A DNA stretch of 64,000 bases from Daejeonella sp. (GCF_030684675.1 NZ_JAUXXZ010000059.1:62001-126000); one strand, 5' to 3'. Counted from the first letter of the stretch, positions 8,804 through 18,028 are shown. Program-made: numbers and translations. The notes: generated by a model not told the origin, from the letters alone.

Positions 8804-11119
8804 TCAGAAATTCTGTTGGCCCAGGGTTAATCGCGCCATCAGGTAACTCACTGTTGATTCTGCTCCCTGGTTGAGGTTTACATTATTGAGTTCAATTCCG
8901 TCATAGCATCCTCCCGTACAAGGATTATATACGATCTGATTTAAATGATTATTGCCTTGAAACCAGCTGAATGCTGATTCCATTTTTCTCCGGTAAGAGG
9001 GCTCCCTAAAATGCCTGTAGAATTTGCTCAACGCAATTATTGTATAGGCGACATCAATAGGTTGCTCACCTCCGGCATGATCAGCAGGTTGATTTTCGCC
9101 TTTTTGAAGCCAGGTTATATTAGAAATTACCTTGATATTGTCATCATTAAAGGTTTTTTCTAATAGAAAATCAAAGCTTGATTTGGCAATGTCTTTATAA
9201 ACCGTTTTGCCGGTAGCCAGCCAGGCACATAGCAGGGCTTCAGGTAAAATGCTGTTCGCATAGGTGAGATAGCTTTCATACCAGGTCCAATCTTCATCGG
9301 ATTCATGCCTGAACATTTGAACAAGGCGGTCTGCGAGTTCAATAATTAATCCATGATCTTCTTTTGAATTACGGTAATAAAGACCTTTGATGATGAAACC
9401 CATTGACCGTGTTGAGTGGGTAGTATAAGTATTCGGAAGTGCTTTCCGGATGATCAATTCAGCTTCTTCCCTGATTTCAGGTGGCAATAGTTCAGCAATT
9501 GAGATCAGGTAACCCAATGCCCAGATGGCTCTTCCGTTTGCATCAGAAAGATTGGTTGAATCATTTTGTTCGGTAAAATCTTTATCAGCATTCACATAAT
9601 TGAGAAAGTTCCCCCCAGCCTGAATACAGTATCCTATAAAGTTCAGATAGATCTTAATATATCCGATATCGGCTTTGTCGCCACACATTTCATAATGCTG
9701 ACAAAGGGCTATCATAGCTCTTGCATTATCATCCAGTGTATATCCTGACTCCATATCGGGATGATTAAGCTTTGAAAACTGGATCATTCCAAACTCTGTA
9801 GTCATATTTTTTATATGCGACAGATTTAACTCTGGCAAATTATAACGCAGTTCAAGTTTTTCATGACTTATTTTCTCAATTAAAAGGGCATGGGCAATAG
9901 CCGAATTTTCCCATGATGTAGCAGCCATCCTGTGTAATCCATTTGAACTGATATTGGTCCGCAGAACTTCATCATCCATTAAACTGTTGACTGCATCGGC
10001 CAGTTGATCCGGATTTTCGAAGTCAAAAATTATCCCCGCATCATTGCCTAAAACCTCGAGGGCATGTGGAATTGGAGTGGAAATGATCGGACATCCTGAA
10101 CTAATGGCATAGGAAAAAGTGCCACTAACAGCCTGATTTCGATCTTTTGAGGTGAATAAATAGACATCCGTAAGCTGCAGGTATTCCAGAAGTTCAGGCA
10201 GCGGTAAAAACTGGTTCACAAAGCGGATATGCTTCTGAAGATCTAAGGATTCAATTATTGACAACAGCATTTCCCTGTACCATTCCCCTTCCTGTTTAAC
10301 AACAGAGGGATGTGTTTTTCCAATGATCAGAAAAATAATGTCGGGATCCCTTTTAATGATATCAGGCAATGCATAAAGTGTGGTTTCAATACTCTTTCCT
10401 GAGCTTAAGAGACCAAATGTGGAGAGTACTTTTTTGCCCAGCAGATTATATTTAGTCTTTAGATGTGTTGCATCAACCTGTGGAACCAAATGTGTACCAT
10501 GTGGTATGATCACGATCTTTTCAGATTTTATGCCATATTCCTCCATTAAGATTTTTGCAGAAGAATGGGTCATAACAATAATAGATTCTGCAGCAGCGGC
10601 AATATTCTGAACGTTTAATTTTAGTACTTCATCAGCACGAGGTAAAACGGTGTGAAAGGCAATAATGACAGGTTTTGTAATGGATTCAATCAGTTTAATG
10701 AATTTGACTTCTTTTTTGGCGAAGAATCCAAATTCATGCTGTATGATGACCATCTTGATCTCAAGATTTTGACTGATCTTATCTGCGAGTTTTATAAATG
10801 AGTCCTCTTTGTCGGTATTCAGGATATATTTGATAGCATCAGGGTAGCTGTGTATTTCATTTTCTGATTCAAGCGGACAAAGACTGATATTAAAAGATTG
10901 ACCGAATTTATTGTTCAGGACTTTTATCAGATCCTGTGAATAGGTTGCAATACCACACTCCCGTGGGGGAAAAGAGCTGATCACCAGGATTTCGGGCAGA
11001 TTAAGTATTTTGGCTGGTGTTTTATGGTTCAGAATCGTTTTTTTGTAGCGCGTTAAATTAAACTGAGCAATATTATTGCCTGTCATTGGCCTGTCAAGAA
11101 GGTATGTTTCAGTTCTCAT
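8804..11119 (-). CDS. GT4 glycosyltransferase fused to a C-terminal helical (alpha/alpha-toroid-like) domain
   Basis: 771 residues. Residues ~40-410 are a GT-B fold GT4 enzyme: ILVISSFPPRECGIATYSQDL at the N-terminus, the donor-binding strand STFGLLSSGKSIETTL, and the E-x7-E-type region ISSGCPIISTPIPHALEVLG. The remaining ~350 residues are helical with repeated Gly/aromatic pairs, reminiscent of alpha/alpha-barrel glycosidase or epimerase folds. Its start overlaps the GH130 gene upstream by 11 bp, so both work together, probably in building or turning over mannosides. GT4-GH130 pairing is recurrent in Bacteroidota. Donor and acceptor are not determined. Confidence 0.85.
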   Translation of the reverse strand: MRTETYLLDRPMTGNNIAQFNLTRYKKTILNHKTPAKILNLPEILVISSFPPRECGIATYSQDLIKVLNNKFGQSFNISLCPLESENEIHSYPDAIKYILNTDKEDSFIKLADKISQNLEIKMVIIQHEFGFFAKKEVKFIKLIESITKPVIIAFHTVLPRADEVLKLNVQNIAAAAESIIVMTHSSAKILMEEYGIKSEKIVIIPHGTHLVPQVDATHLKTKYNLLGKKVLSTFGLLSSGKSIETTLYALPDIIKRDPDIIFLIIGKTHPSVVKQEGEWYREMLLSIIESLDLQKHIRFVNQFLPLPELLEYLQLTDVYLFTSKDRNQAVSGTFSYAISSGCPIISTPIPHALEVLGNDAGIIFDFENPDQLADAVNSLMDDEVLRTNISSNGLHRMAATSWENSAIAHALLIEKISHEKLELRYNLPELNLSHIKNMTTEFGMIQFSKLNHPDMESGYTLDDNARAMIALCQHYEMCGDKADIGYIKIYLNFIGYCIQAGGNFLNYVNADKDFTEQNDSTNLSDANGRAIWALGYLISIAELLPPEIREEAELIIRKALPNTYTTHSTRSMGFIIKGLYYRNSKEDHGLIIELADRLVQMFRHESDEDWTWYESYLTYANSILPEALLCAWLATGKTVYKDIAKSSFDFLLEKTFNDDNIKVISNITWLQKGENQPADHAGGEQPIDVAYTIIALSKFYRHFREPSYRRKMESAFSWFQGNNHLNQIVYNPCTGGCYDGIELNNVNLNQGAESTVSYLMARLTLGQQNF

Positions 11120-12152
11120 CGTTTATGGGATGTTTTAGCAATTCTTTGATTAATTCAGATAGACTCATCGAGGCAGTGGCCACCCGTTCATCGGCTGCGC
11201 CATAATAAATGTAAAGTGTGTCGTCAAACAAGACCGCTCCTGTTGGGAAGCAAACATTATTGACTTCTCCGTTTAATTCCCAGCTTTGTTCCGGTTTAAA
11301 AAGAGGGTACGGAAGGCGGGCTATTTCTTTTTGCGGATCATCAAGGTCTAAGAGGGCTGCACAAGCAGAATACACATATCCTTTGGTAGTATCGTGTACA
11401 CTATGGTAGATCAGGAGCCAGCCTTCTTTAGTTTCGATAGGTGGACATCCCCCACCAACATAGCTGATTTCATGTTTGTATTTAGGAGAGATAACGATGC
11501 AGCATTCAATATTAAGGAAATAGTTTTGCCAGAACTCTTTAGTAAGCTCTTTCAAATCTTCGACTGCAACTACTTGAATATCAGGTTTTATCCTGTGCAG
11601 GAATTGTAATTTTCCATTTATCCTGCGGGGGAAAAAGATCACATTCTTATCCCACATCAAAATGTTTACATCCAGTTTTTCAATACTATGCCAGGGCTCA
11701 TTATAACGAAGGTATTTTTCGTTGATCGATTTTTTTGATGCAGCCAGGTGATTGAATTCCTGAAAGGTCATTTGTGGACTTATTATCCCATGTTTCTCCC
11801 ATGTTTTAAGATCTTTTGAGGTAGCAAGAGCTCCCAGCGCATTGATACCATCGTAAGCAGTATAGGTGAGATAGTAGAGATCATCAATCTTTGTAATCCT
11901 TGGGTCCTCAACACCATGCAATTCATAGGCTGCCTGCGGAAAAATAAGCGGCGTATCTGAGCGTTCTGTTATTGTTAGCGGACCATTAAGTTTACAATAG
12001 CCAATAGTCGAATAATTGCCTTTACTGACTGCCCTATAGAACAAATGAACCTCTTCGCCAATCCGGATCGCGGCAGGATTTAATACACCTTCATTTTCAA
12101 ATCCCAGCGCGGTTTTTTCGATTAGAATACCTTCTTTTATAACTTCGATCAT
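11109..12152 (-). CDS. GH130-like glycosidase / mannoside phosphorylase
   Basis: 347 residues, the right length for a five-bladed beta-propeller GH130 enzyme. Expected blade signatures include NPAAIRIGEEVHLFYRA, GVEDPRITKIDDLYYLTY (acidic catalytic region), NVLMWDKNVIFFP and YYGAADERVATAS near the end. GH130 members phosphorolyse or hydrolyse beta-mannosides. Some Bacteroidota members act on 1,2-linked mannosides. First gene of the pair with the GT4 protein (11-bp overlap). Specificity cannot be assigned. Confidence 0.85.
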   Translation of the reverse strand: MIEVIKEGILIEKTALGFENEGVLNPAAIRIGEEVHLFYRAVSKGNYSTIGYCKLNGPLTITERSDTPLIFPQAAYELHGVEDPRITKIDDLYYLTYTAYDGINALGALATSKDLKTWEKHGIISPQMTFQEFNHLAASKKSINEKYLRYNEPWHSIEKLDVNILMWDKNVIFFPRRINGKLQFLHRIKPDIQVVAVEDLKELTKEFWQNYFLNIECCIVISPKYKHEISYVGGGCPPIETKEGWLLIYHSVHDTTKGYVYSACAALLDLDDPQKEIARLPYPLFKPEQSWELNGEVNNVCFPTGAVLFDDTLYIYYGAADERVATASMSLSELIKELLKHPINDEN

Positions 12153-12396
12153 GATTAATTTGGATGAATATCCTTTAATAGTAATACAATCTGAGAATTA
12201 TAAAGGTGCTTAATAAACGCCCGAAAGGCTTACATAACAAAAGGAAAAGCTTATATTATTCACACTTTGGGGGGCTTGAGTGAACTGGATTAAGGAAATT
12301 TTCAGGATCCATCGCAAAGGGGTGAAAATCGGGGTAGTGCTACCGATTTTTCAGGGAATTTCAAGAAATCATGACAGGGCCTTAATCGCAGAATGT
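12153..12396. other. Intergenic region between GH130 and SDR-DUF2867 genes
   Basis: Holds the presumed promoter of the GH130/GT4 operon and the 3' flank of the SDR gene, including the hairpin at 12325-12351. A short plus-strand ORF (12280-12477) runs into the SDR gene and has no recognisable features, so I do not count it as a gene. Confidence 0.5.
12325..12351 (-). terminator. Hairpin downstream of the SDR-DUF2867 gene
   Basis: An AAAATCGG..TAG arm pairs with CTACCGATTTT across a two-base turn, with two unpaired G. It lies ~45 bp 3' of the minus-strand gene ending at 12397, and the A/T-rich arm ends resemble a short bidirectional terminator. The U tract is short. Confidence 0.45.
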
Positions 12397-13818
12397 TTAT
12401 CCGGCAATTTTATTGATCATTCCATTGAAAATAAAGCCATGAAATGGAAGAACTGCATACCAGTAAAGCCGTCCTAATACACCCAGGGGTCTAAAAGTCG
12501 CGGTTTGAGTTAGGATATCATTTTCGTCAATTTTAAACTCCAGCCAGGCCTCACCGGGTAATTTCATTTCGGCATACAATAGCAGTCGCTTTTCATCTTT
12601 ATCGGCCAGGAGTACACGCCAAAAATCAAGCGCATCACCTGAAACTATTTCAGTATCGCTTTTTCTTCCTCTGCGCATTCCAACACCTCCGGCAAGCTGA
12701 TCAAGAAATCCTCTGATTTCCCATAACCAGTTACCGTAATACCAACCATTTTTACCACCTATGGACCAGATTTTTTCCAGGGAAGCCTGACTGTTTTTAA
12801 CCTCAACTCTGCAGATGTCTTTAAAACAACCATTTACTGGAACTTCAATGAATTTTGAAAACCCTTCCCTGAATATATCGCTTGTTTGTGCATCCTTCCA
12901 GCTGGAAAGCACCTGGTTTTGTTCTATTTTGTCGAAAGCGAGTTTTATGGATGTGTCGAAATCAACCAGGGTTATACCCAGCATTTCAGCTAAGTTATTG
13001 GGTTTACAAATCACTTCAACCTTCATACTGTTTACTAAATTCTTTGCGAGAGCATAGGATGTTGCCGTGACAAAATATAACCAGTAAGAAGAAATTTTTG
13101 GAGTCATTACCGGTACAATAAGTATGCGCCGCTTCAATCCCCGGATCTTTGCAAAATGCAAAAGCATTTCTTTATAACTTAAAATATCTGGTCCGCCGAT
13201 ATCGTAGCTCTTATTGTAAGTTTCGGATTTACCAATTGCACGCTCTAAAAATTCCACAACATTCCGAATAGCGATTGGCTGGCACCTTGTTTTCAACCAG
13301 CGGGGAGTAATCATAAAGGGTAATTTCTCCACCAAATCGCGAATAATTTCAAAGGAAGCACTCCCGGAGCCCACGATAATACCTGCTTTTAGGGTTGTGA
13401 GTGCAAATTTGGAACCCGAAAGAATAGTTTCGACGTTTTTACGGGATGACAAATGTTTAGATAGCTCTTCTGCATTGCCGATTCCACTCAGATAGATCAC
13501 TTGTTTGGCATTTGTTTGTTCAATCCGATTTTTAAAATTGCTGGCACAAAGCTCCTCCATGTTTTCGAAGTCGCCGCTTTGTGTTGACATGGAATGAATG
13601 AGGTAATAAGCTACATCAATATCATTTGGAATTTCCTGCAGACTTGACTCATTTAAAAAATCTGACTCAATTACGGTAAGATTTGACGTCGAATAATTTT
13701 TCCTGTTAAATCTGTTTTTATCCCGCACACAACAGATGACTTCATGACCATTTTCCAATAAAACGGGCAATAATCTTTGTGCAATATATCCGGTTACACC
13801 GGTAAGCAGAATTTTCAT
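12397..13818 (-). CDS. SDR-type NAD(P)-binding protein with C-terminal DUF2867 domain
   Basis: 473 residues. The N-terminal half is an atypical short-chain dehydrogenase/NmrA-like Rossmann fold: KILLTGVTGYIAQRLLPVL supplies the GxxGxxx dinucleotide loop, and YLIHSM and VIYLSGIG follow. Residues ~330-470 correspond to DUF2867, with the WY..LW.IRG.LD region and the W.VL..D....L.L..EMK.PGEAWLEF pattern. This two-domain plan is known from many bacteria, but the reaction is not established. It stands alone with its own upstream region. Confidence 0.85.
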   Translation of the reverse strand: MKILLTGVTGYIAQRLLPVLLENGHEVICCVRDKNRFNRKNYSTSNLTVIESDFLNESSLQEIPNDIDVAYYLIHSMSTQSGDFENMEELCASNFKNRIEQTNAKQVIYLSGIGNAEELSKHLSSRKNVETILSGSKFALTTLKAGIIVGSGSASFEIIRDLVEKLPFMITPRWLKTRCQPIAIRNVVEFLERAIGKSETYNKSYDIGGPDILSYKEMLLHFAKIRGLKRRILIVPVMTPKISSYWLYFVTATSYALAKNLVNSMKVEVICKPNNLAEMLGITLVDFDTSIKLAFDKIEQNQVLSSWKDAQTSDIFREGFSKFIEVPVNGCFKDICRVEVKNSQASLEKIWSIGGKNGWYYGNWLWEIRGFLDQLAGGVGMRRGRKSDTEIVSGDALDFWRVLLADKDEKRLLLYAEMKLPGEAWLEFKIDENDILTQTATFRPLGVLGRLYWYAVLPFHGFIFNGMINKIAG

Positions 13819-13885
13819 GGATTAATTATGTATGGGAATTTAATTAAAGGTAGGGTTTAGGAATTAAAATGGGGGTGTATGTCAG

Positions 13886-13963
13886 TATTAGGATTTTTGG
13901 ATTGATAGGAATGTTAGGATTTCTCATGTTAATCATCCTAATCATATAAATCATAGTTCAGAT
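13886..13963. repeat. AT-rich dispersed repeat, copy 1
   Basis: The stretch contains GGATTTCTCATGTTAATC and ATAAATCATAGTTCAGAT. It matches in inverted orientation the TCTGAACTRTGATT core seen at 14810, 17053 and 50540. It lies between two minus-strand genes and has no coding potential. Confidence 0.6.
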
Positions 13964-14005
13964 ATCAGCTGTTCGATATGCTTTTCAAAAAAAGCCTAAT
14001 TTCTA

Positions 14006-14614
14006 CTACCTGTGAATAGTCCTGAACGTGAGGTTTACTCTGGGCCTGCTGATTAATTTGGTAGGAGGGAGCCTGTGCAGCCAATAGGATTGTGTATTGT
14101 CCTTCATAACAAGTAAACTGCCATGCTCTAAAACTAGGCTGATAGTTTCTTTATTTTCTTTGTGTTTGAATGCAAATTTTCGTTCTGCACCAAAACTTAT
14201 GGATGCTATTGCTCCGTTCTTCTTCAAATCCTTTTCAGCATCACTATGCCAGGCCATGCCTTCTTCACCGTTATGATACAAGTTTAAGAGACAGGAATTA
14301 AAGGTTTCACCGGTTTGATGTTCAATGAGCAATTTAAGTTCCAGCAGTTCTTTAGTCCAGGGTAATGCTGATTTTGTGGTGTTGGAGTAGGTATATTCAT
14401 AGGACTTGTCTCCATACCAGGCAACTTTTCGTTTGGTGATGATTCTTTTGCCATAGATAATAGCCTCATCATTACGCCATTCAATTGAATCCAACAAGGT
14501 TTTAAGATAATAATCAGCCTCTTTTTGATTCAGCACTTTGCCATAGTAATTTACTGTTCCGTCTTTGGGCAGGTAATTTTTGTTTATATCTGGAAGGGTA
14601 TTGAATAGGTCCAT
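14006..14614 (-). CDS. AlkB-like 2-oxoglutarate/Fe(II) dioxygenase
   Basis: 202 residues, normal for AlkB homologues. The iron-binding HxD is in GMAWHSDAEKDL, the distal histidine in SYWLHRLPPT, and the 2-oxoglutarate-binding arginine pattern RPRVNLTFR closes the protein (RxNxTxR). PYTYSN-type substrate-lid residues and FNSCLLNLYHNGEEGM fit the ALKBH2/3 class of DNA/RNA alkylation repair enzymes, which oxidatively remove methyl groups from bases. No adaptive-response regulator is next to it. Confidence 0.9.
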   Translation of the reverse strand: MDLFNTLPDINKNYLPKDGTVNYYGKVLNQKEADYYLKTLLDSIEWRNDEAIIYGKRIITKRKVAWYGDKSYEYTYSNTTKSALPWTKELLELKLLIEHQTGETFNSCLLNLYHNGEEGMAWHSDAEKDLKKNGAIASISFGAERKFAFKHKENKETISLVLEHGSLLVMKDNTQSYWLHRLPPTKLISRPRVNLTFRTIHR

Positions 14615-14711
14615 TTGCTAAATTAAGAATTAGATGATGCGGTGTAGATCCCGTTATGGTCGAATTAATTGTTGATAATCGATTCATTACACCAGTCAAA
14701 TTTACCTAAAC

Positions 14712-14925
14712 TCTGTCTGAAATAGGATTGGTAGGATTAAGATGATTAATAGGATTTTTCAAAATCATCTTAATCACCAAAATCACAGTTCAGGCACCGT
14801 TATCCACCCATTATCTGAACTATGATTGTTTTGATTTTTGTGATTTTTCTGATTAAGGTGATTCTGCTTTTTCATAATAATCCTGCTAATCCTACTAATC
14901 AAGTAAATCCTAATTCAGACTATCC
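14712..14925. repeat. AT-rich dispersed repeat, copies 2 and 3 in inverted orientation
   Basis: Two arms face each other. Left (14712-14797): GTCTGAAATAGGATTGG, then AATCACAGTTCAGG. Right (14810-14925): TCTGAACTATGATTG through GATTAAGGTGATTCTG to TAAATCCTAATTCAGAC. Each arm ends in the TCTGAA-type motif, so the whole could fold into a long imperfect stem. The right arm runs to the stop of the DUF2306 gene. Confidence 0.65.
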
Positions 14926-15517
14926 TGCTTGTAATTAGTTTCGCAACCAATAGATTTGGAACCCAGCACAACCAGGCTACAATCACATAAGCTTTATTAA
15001 AATCGCCAAAAATCATGATTAAAATCGGAAGCCATATTCTTAATGTTACAGCTGCAAAGCATGCAGCATAGCTATAAATCATCATTTTTTGATGTTGTTC
15101 AATCCGTTTGTTTCGGATATGTAAATAGGCCATCAGAGTAGTGTAGAACCAGATAATACCCAAAGAAATAAAACCCAGGGAGCTTACGATGCCACCGGTA
15201 GCATAAAATCCGATGTAAATTCCTGCAATCGAACTTAGAAAAACTGCTATCAAGTAAAGCTTGCCAACCTGTCTATGCAGCAAAATATTCCTGGTCCGCA
15301 TTTTTGAATTGAATTGGATCCAGCCAATAAGTAAAGCAAGTCCTCCTAAAATTATGTGGGTATAAAAACCAATGTTCCAGAATATGTTGTTTAATAATTC
15401 AGTTTTTTTTGAAGATAACAGGCCAAATTCTCTGGGGATCAGGAAATATATACCCGGATAAAGTCCGATAACAATAGCCATGGTCACAAACAAAATCCAG
15501 GATGTTTTTTTTATCAT
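14915..15517 (-). CDS. DUF2306 membrane protein
   Basis: I take the ATG at 15517 (MIKKTSWILF), giving ~200 residues; an upstream in-frame start at 15547 would add ten residues before the first membrane helix. Five or so hydrophobic segments are seen, with histidines in FYTHIILGGLAL, ILLHRQVGKLYL and RIEQHQKMMIYS at positions typical of DUF2306, a putative heme- or quinone-associated membrane family. Function unknown. Confidence 0.75.
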   Translation of the reverse strand: MIKKTSWILFVTMAIVIGLYPGIYFLIPREFGLLSSKKTELLNNIFWNIGFYTHIILGGLALLIGWIQFNSKMRTRNILLHRQVGKLYLIAVFLSSIAGIYIGFYATGGIVSSLGFISLGIIWFYTTLMAYLHIRNKRIEQHQKMMIYSYAACFAAVTLRIWLPILIMIFGDFNKAYVIVAWLCWVPNLLVAKLITSRIV

Positions 15518-15625
15518 AATAGTATACGAAGCCGGTTTGCCAAACAAAATTCTTTATAATTTTTTTATTTGCTGAATTTTATTTTTTCTCTCCAGCAATA
15601 AACGTAATAGATAACATTAACATCC

Positions 15626-16420
15626 TCATGGGATATTTGTTAAATCGAAAAGCTTTATTGTGTAATCAAATAATTCAGTTCCGCCCCATTTTCCGTGTCC
15701 AGGAATTACAATTTTTGCTCCCGGATAAGTTTGTTTGATTTTACGCACGGTTTCCGACCAGGCATCGGTATTGGCATCTCCAAGAAAGCCTTTTGAAGCA
15801 CCACTTTCTTTTATCAGACATCCCCCAAAAATTGCATCGTCCTTAGGGAAATATCCGATGATATTGTCTCTGGTATGCCCTTCTCCAAAATATGTTGCAT
15901 ACACTTTTTTGTGCCCTATTTTAATGCTGAATTTATTATCAAATGAGTTTATAGGTTTTGAGAATTTTATTCCGCGCTGGTTCAGCAAATCAATAGTCTT
16001 AGCCGATGCATATGCCGGGATGTTGAATTCATTAAATTTTTCCAGACCTCCTACACAGTCATTATGAAAATGGGTAGGGATAATTGCCTTTATCTTGCAT
16101 TTAAGCGTATTAGTTACATAGTTTATTAACTCTGCAGATCCTTGATTGTTTGAAGGAGTGTCGAAAATAATTGCTTCATTTTTGTTAACCACAATCATTC
16201 CATTGCAGGCCACATTTCCAAAATCATTTGTTTTTAAAAATGAAACATGAGCATAAATATGATTTGAGAGTTTCTGAATGATCAGATTTTGAGTTTTATA
16301 AGAGGCTAAGCTATCTGCTCTGTCTCTGAGATTTTCAGCTGCATTGATTTGCTCAGTTGCAAAAATTTGAAATAGGGTAATTAAAAGGACTTTAATTAGA
16401 ATAAAACGATGTTTTTCCAT
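15626..16420 (-). CDS. Subclass B1-like metallo-beta-lactamase-fold hydrolase, exported
   Basis: 264 residues with an N-terminal signal-like segment. All six B1-type zinc ligands can be placed: HxHxD in PTHFHNDCVGG, the third His in GEGHTRDN, the Cys in FGGCLIKES, and the last His in IPGHGKWGG. The order and spacing match class B1 beta-lactamases, which hydrolyse carbapenems in the periplasm and are intrinsic in many Flavobacteriia and Sphingobacteriia. HFHND replaces the more usual HSHDD/HSHAD. The ESGASKGFLGDAN stretch deviates from VKS...LGN around the substrate-binding Lys. A non-antibiotic hydrolase is therefore possible. Confidence 0.75.
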   Translation of the reverse strand: MEKHRFILIKVLLITLFQIFATEQINAAENLRDRADSLASYKTQNLIIQKLSNHIYAHVSFLKTNDFGNVACNGMIVVNKNEAIIFDTPSNNQGSAELINYVTNTLKCKIKAIIPTHFHNDCVGGLEKFNEFNIPAYASAKTIDLLNQRGIKFSKPINSFDNKFSIKIGHKKVYATYFGEGHTRDNIIGYFPKDDAIFGGCLIKESGASKGFLGDANTDAWSETVRKIKQTYPGAKIVIPGHGKWGGTELFDYTIKLFDLTNIP

Positions 16421-16515
16421 ATGTTCTTAATTATACCCTGGTGATTTATTCAGGATTATTTGCCCGAATAACTTGTGTTTTTTATTTATTTTCGAGATTA
16501 AGACGGTATTTTATG

Positions 16516-16890
16516 TCAATCATTCTTTGATTTTATTACACCTGTTCTGTACAAGTCCAGCGCTTTTTGTAAAATATTTTCAATTGTCCTGATGGGTAAA
16601 TCTTTGTCTGGATCAACTCTGAAAATTTTCATTCTTGCGCGATCGCCTGATTCTAATTCAGGATGATCAAGGTGTTTTCCTTCCACCAATAGTATATAAG
16701 GTTTATGCGTCTTTTTATCGACCCATAGATAACAAAACATCTTCTTTCTATAGCAAAAGCAGGGCATACCATACTTCTGAGTTTCAGTTATTTCTTGGTT
16801 CTGAGCAAGTATAATATCTCGTAAGGCAAGCAAACAACTTTTGATTGGTTCTTCCTTACTAAAGTAGAAGTTATGAAGAGCTTCTGGCAT
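16516..16890 (-). CDS. DUF1801 domain protein
   Basis: 124 residues. The opening FYFSKEEPIKSCLLALRDIIL and the central KYGMPCFCYRKKMFCYLWVDKKT follow the DUF1801 pattern (YdhG-like, ..W.MP.F...GK). Members are small cytoplasmic proteins related to the iron-chaperone-like YdhG family. The role here is unknown. Confidence 0.75.
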   Translation of the reverse strand: MPEALHNFYFSKEEPIKSCLLALRDIILAQNQEITETQKYGMPCFCYRKKMFCYLWVDKKTHKPYILLVEGKHLDHPELESGDRARMKIFRVDPDKDLPIRTIENILQKALDLYRTGVIKSKND

Positions 16891-17052
16891 TGGTTACTGT
16901 TTTGGACTTGTATAAATTGGATTTATTCCTGTTAAAGATAAAGGATTTGTGGAGATGAGAATTAATGTCTAAATAATTTCCGGGGTGAAGGAGGGACGAA
17001 CTGTGGCTTAAATCTGCTTATTATTTGGACTTGAAAATGTGGAGATTATCAA

Positions 17053-17102
17053 TTGTCTGAACTGTGATTTGTTTGATTAACGTGATTAAGATGATTGAAA
17101 AA
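17053..17102. repeat. AT-rich dispersed repeat, copy 4
   Basis: TGTCTGAACTGTGATTTG is followed by GATTAACGTGATTAAGATG, the same core as 14810-14870 and the complement of 50520-50560. Confidence 0.6.
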
Positions 17103-17217
17103 CTCAATCCGGATGTTAAAATTTAGGGCCATATAGCCTTTATTTTTGTAAATTCTATTCTGTAAACCGCTTTGCTTTCTGTAAAGCTTTTTCCGTATAA
17201 GACAGTATAAGACACTT

Positions 17218-17335
17218 CTTGAAGTGTTCTTGAAGTGTTCGGGAAGCGTTCGACTGTTCTTCGAATCGGCTTCGACACTTGTTCGACAGCTGTTCGACCG
17301 GAAGGTACTTTTGTCGAAGCGCAGTCGAACAATTT
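17218..17335. repeat. Cluster of TTCGAC/GTTCG short direct and inverted units
   Basis: GAAGTGTTC occurs three times in 17218-17242, then GTTCGACTGTTCTTCGAA, CTTCGACACTTGTTCGAC and a reverse GTCGAAGCGCAGTCGAAC. The overlapping minus-strand ORFs it creates are repeat artefacts. Similar TTCGAC arrays are common in Pedobacter-like intergenic DNA; that is recalled, not checked. Confidence 0.55.
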
Positions 17336-17510
17336 GCACTTCTTTCTCCTATCATTTCAGGTTTAATTGCCCGGGAGTTTATGGCTCAAAAGTCTCCTGA
17401 TAGTGTTTTCGCTGAATCTTTATTTGTGCCAATCCTGGTCAAATTACGAAAAAATTTGAGTTTTGATGCATCAATTCCGATGTTATAGACTGCGTTTATT
17501 TCTTTGTATT

Positions 17511-17538
17511 TTCAATCCCGATAGTTATCGGGATTGAA
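17511..17538. repeat. Perfect palindrome with TCCCGATA core, probable terminator of the SRPBCC gene
   Basis: TTCAATCCCGATA and TATCGGGATTGAA pair perfectly (13 bp, 2-base turn). It sits 5 bp beyond the minus-strand stop at 17543, as a transcription terminator would. The core recurs at 18051-18069 and 19903-19920, so it is also a dispersed element. Confidence 0.65.
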
Positions 17539-17542
17539 ATTG

Positions 17543-18028
17543 TTATTTTTCACAAAGTTCTTTCAATTTATTGAGTGCTTTTGGGTAGGTCTGGTTCATA
17601 TAATCTACAAAATCTTCAGTGGTGTCTAAGTCAACAGTAAGACTTGTAGTTCCCCGCCCAACCGGATTGTCCGGGCGGGCATTGCTTTCTTCGAAGGAAT
17701 AGTTTTCAAATCCGTTTGCCCATTTTTCTACTTCTGGTCCTTCTGTAATTTCCTTGTCAGCTTTTAAAAGACCATAATGTTGAATTGAAACAAATCGGTG
17801 GGGAATGTTTTCAGCTATCCTGGAAACCATACCTCCCTTTTCTCCTTTCTCATCCACTCCAACAAATAGAATTTTATTCCCCTTGTCCCAACTTCCTTCA
17901 TAAGTCGATGTTGGGTTAAATAAAGAAGTCCATTGCTCATAAGTTGATTTACTGTTAATGCCAAGCATAAAATCATATACCCTGCTTACAGGTGCATTGA
18001 TGCTTACTTTGAATTGTAACTTTTTCAT
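17543..18028 (-). CDS. SRPBCC / AHSA1-like ligand-binding domain protein
   Basis: 161 residues, typical for the START/Bet v1-like SRPBCC fold: KLQFKVSINAPVSRVYDFML at the N-terminus (beta-helix opening of AHSA1 proteins), a central ..G.ILFVGVDEKGEKGGMVSRI, and a long C-terminal helix YPKALNKLKELC. The family binds hydrophobic ligands or co-chaperone partners; the ligand here is unknown. It lies at the left edge of the cassette-like island, bracketed by TCCCGATA palindromes, and may itself be the last cassette. Confidence 0.75.
   Translation of the reverse strand: MKKLQFKVSINAPVSRVYDFMLGINSKSTYEQWTSLFNPTSTYEGSWDKGNKILFVGVDEKGEKGGMVSRIAENIPHRFVSIQHYGLLKADKEITEGPEVEKWANGFENYSFEESNARPDNPVGRGTTSLTVDLDTTEDFVDYMNQTYPKALNKLKELCEK

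Larger units (their letters stand above)
16891..17542. other. Intergenic region with short repeats
   Basis: No convincing gene. It contains a TCTGAACTGTGATT repeat copy (17053-17102), a cluster of GTTCGAC/CTTCGAA units (about 17218-17335), which read as low-complexity charged ORFs on the minus strand, and a palindrome (17511-17538). GTTATAGAC at 17482-17490 resembles the outer arm of the cassette-associated elements further right (see findings). Confidence 0.5.

Noticed and set aside
12280-12477. 65-residue plus-strand ORF
   Set aside because: It overlaps the end of the SDR gene and the terminator hairpin, and has no recognisable feature.
17049-17355. Several overlapping minus-strand ORFs of 66-96 residues
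   Set aside because: They arise from the TTCGAC repeat cluster, read in all three frames, with no conserved pattern.
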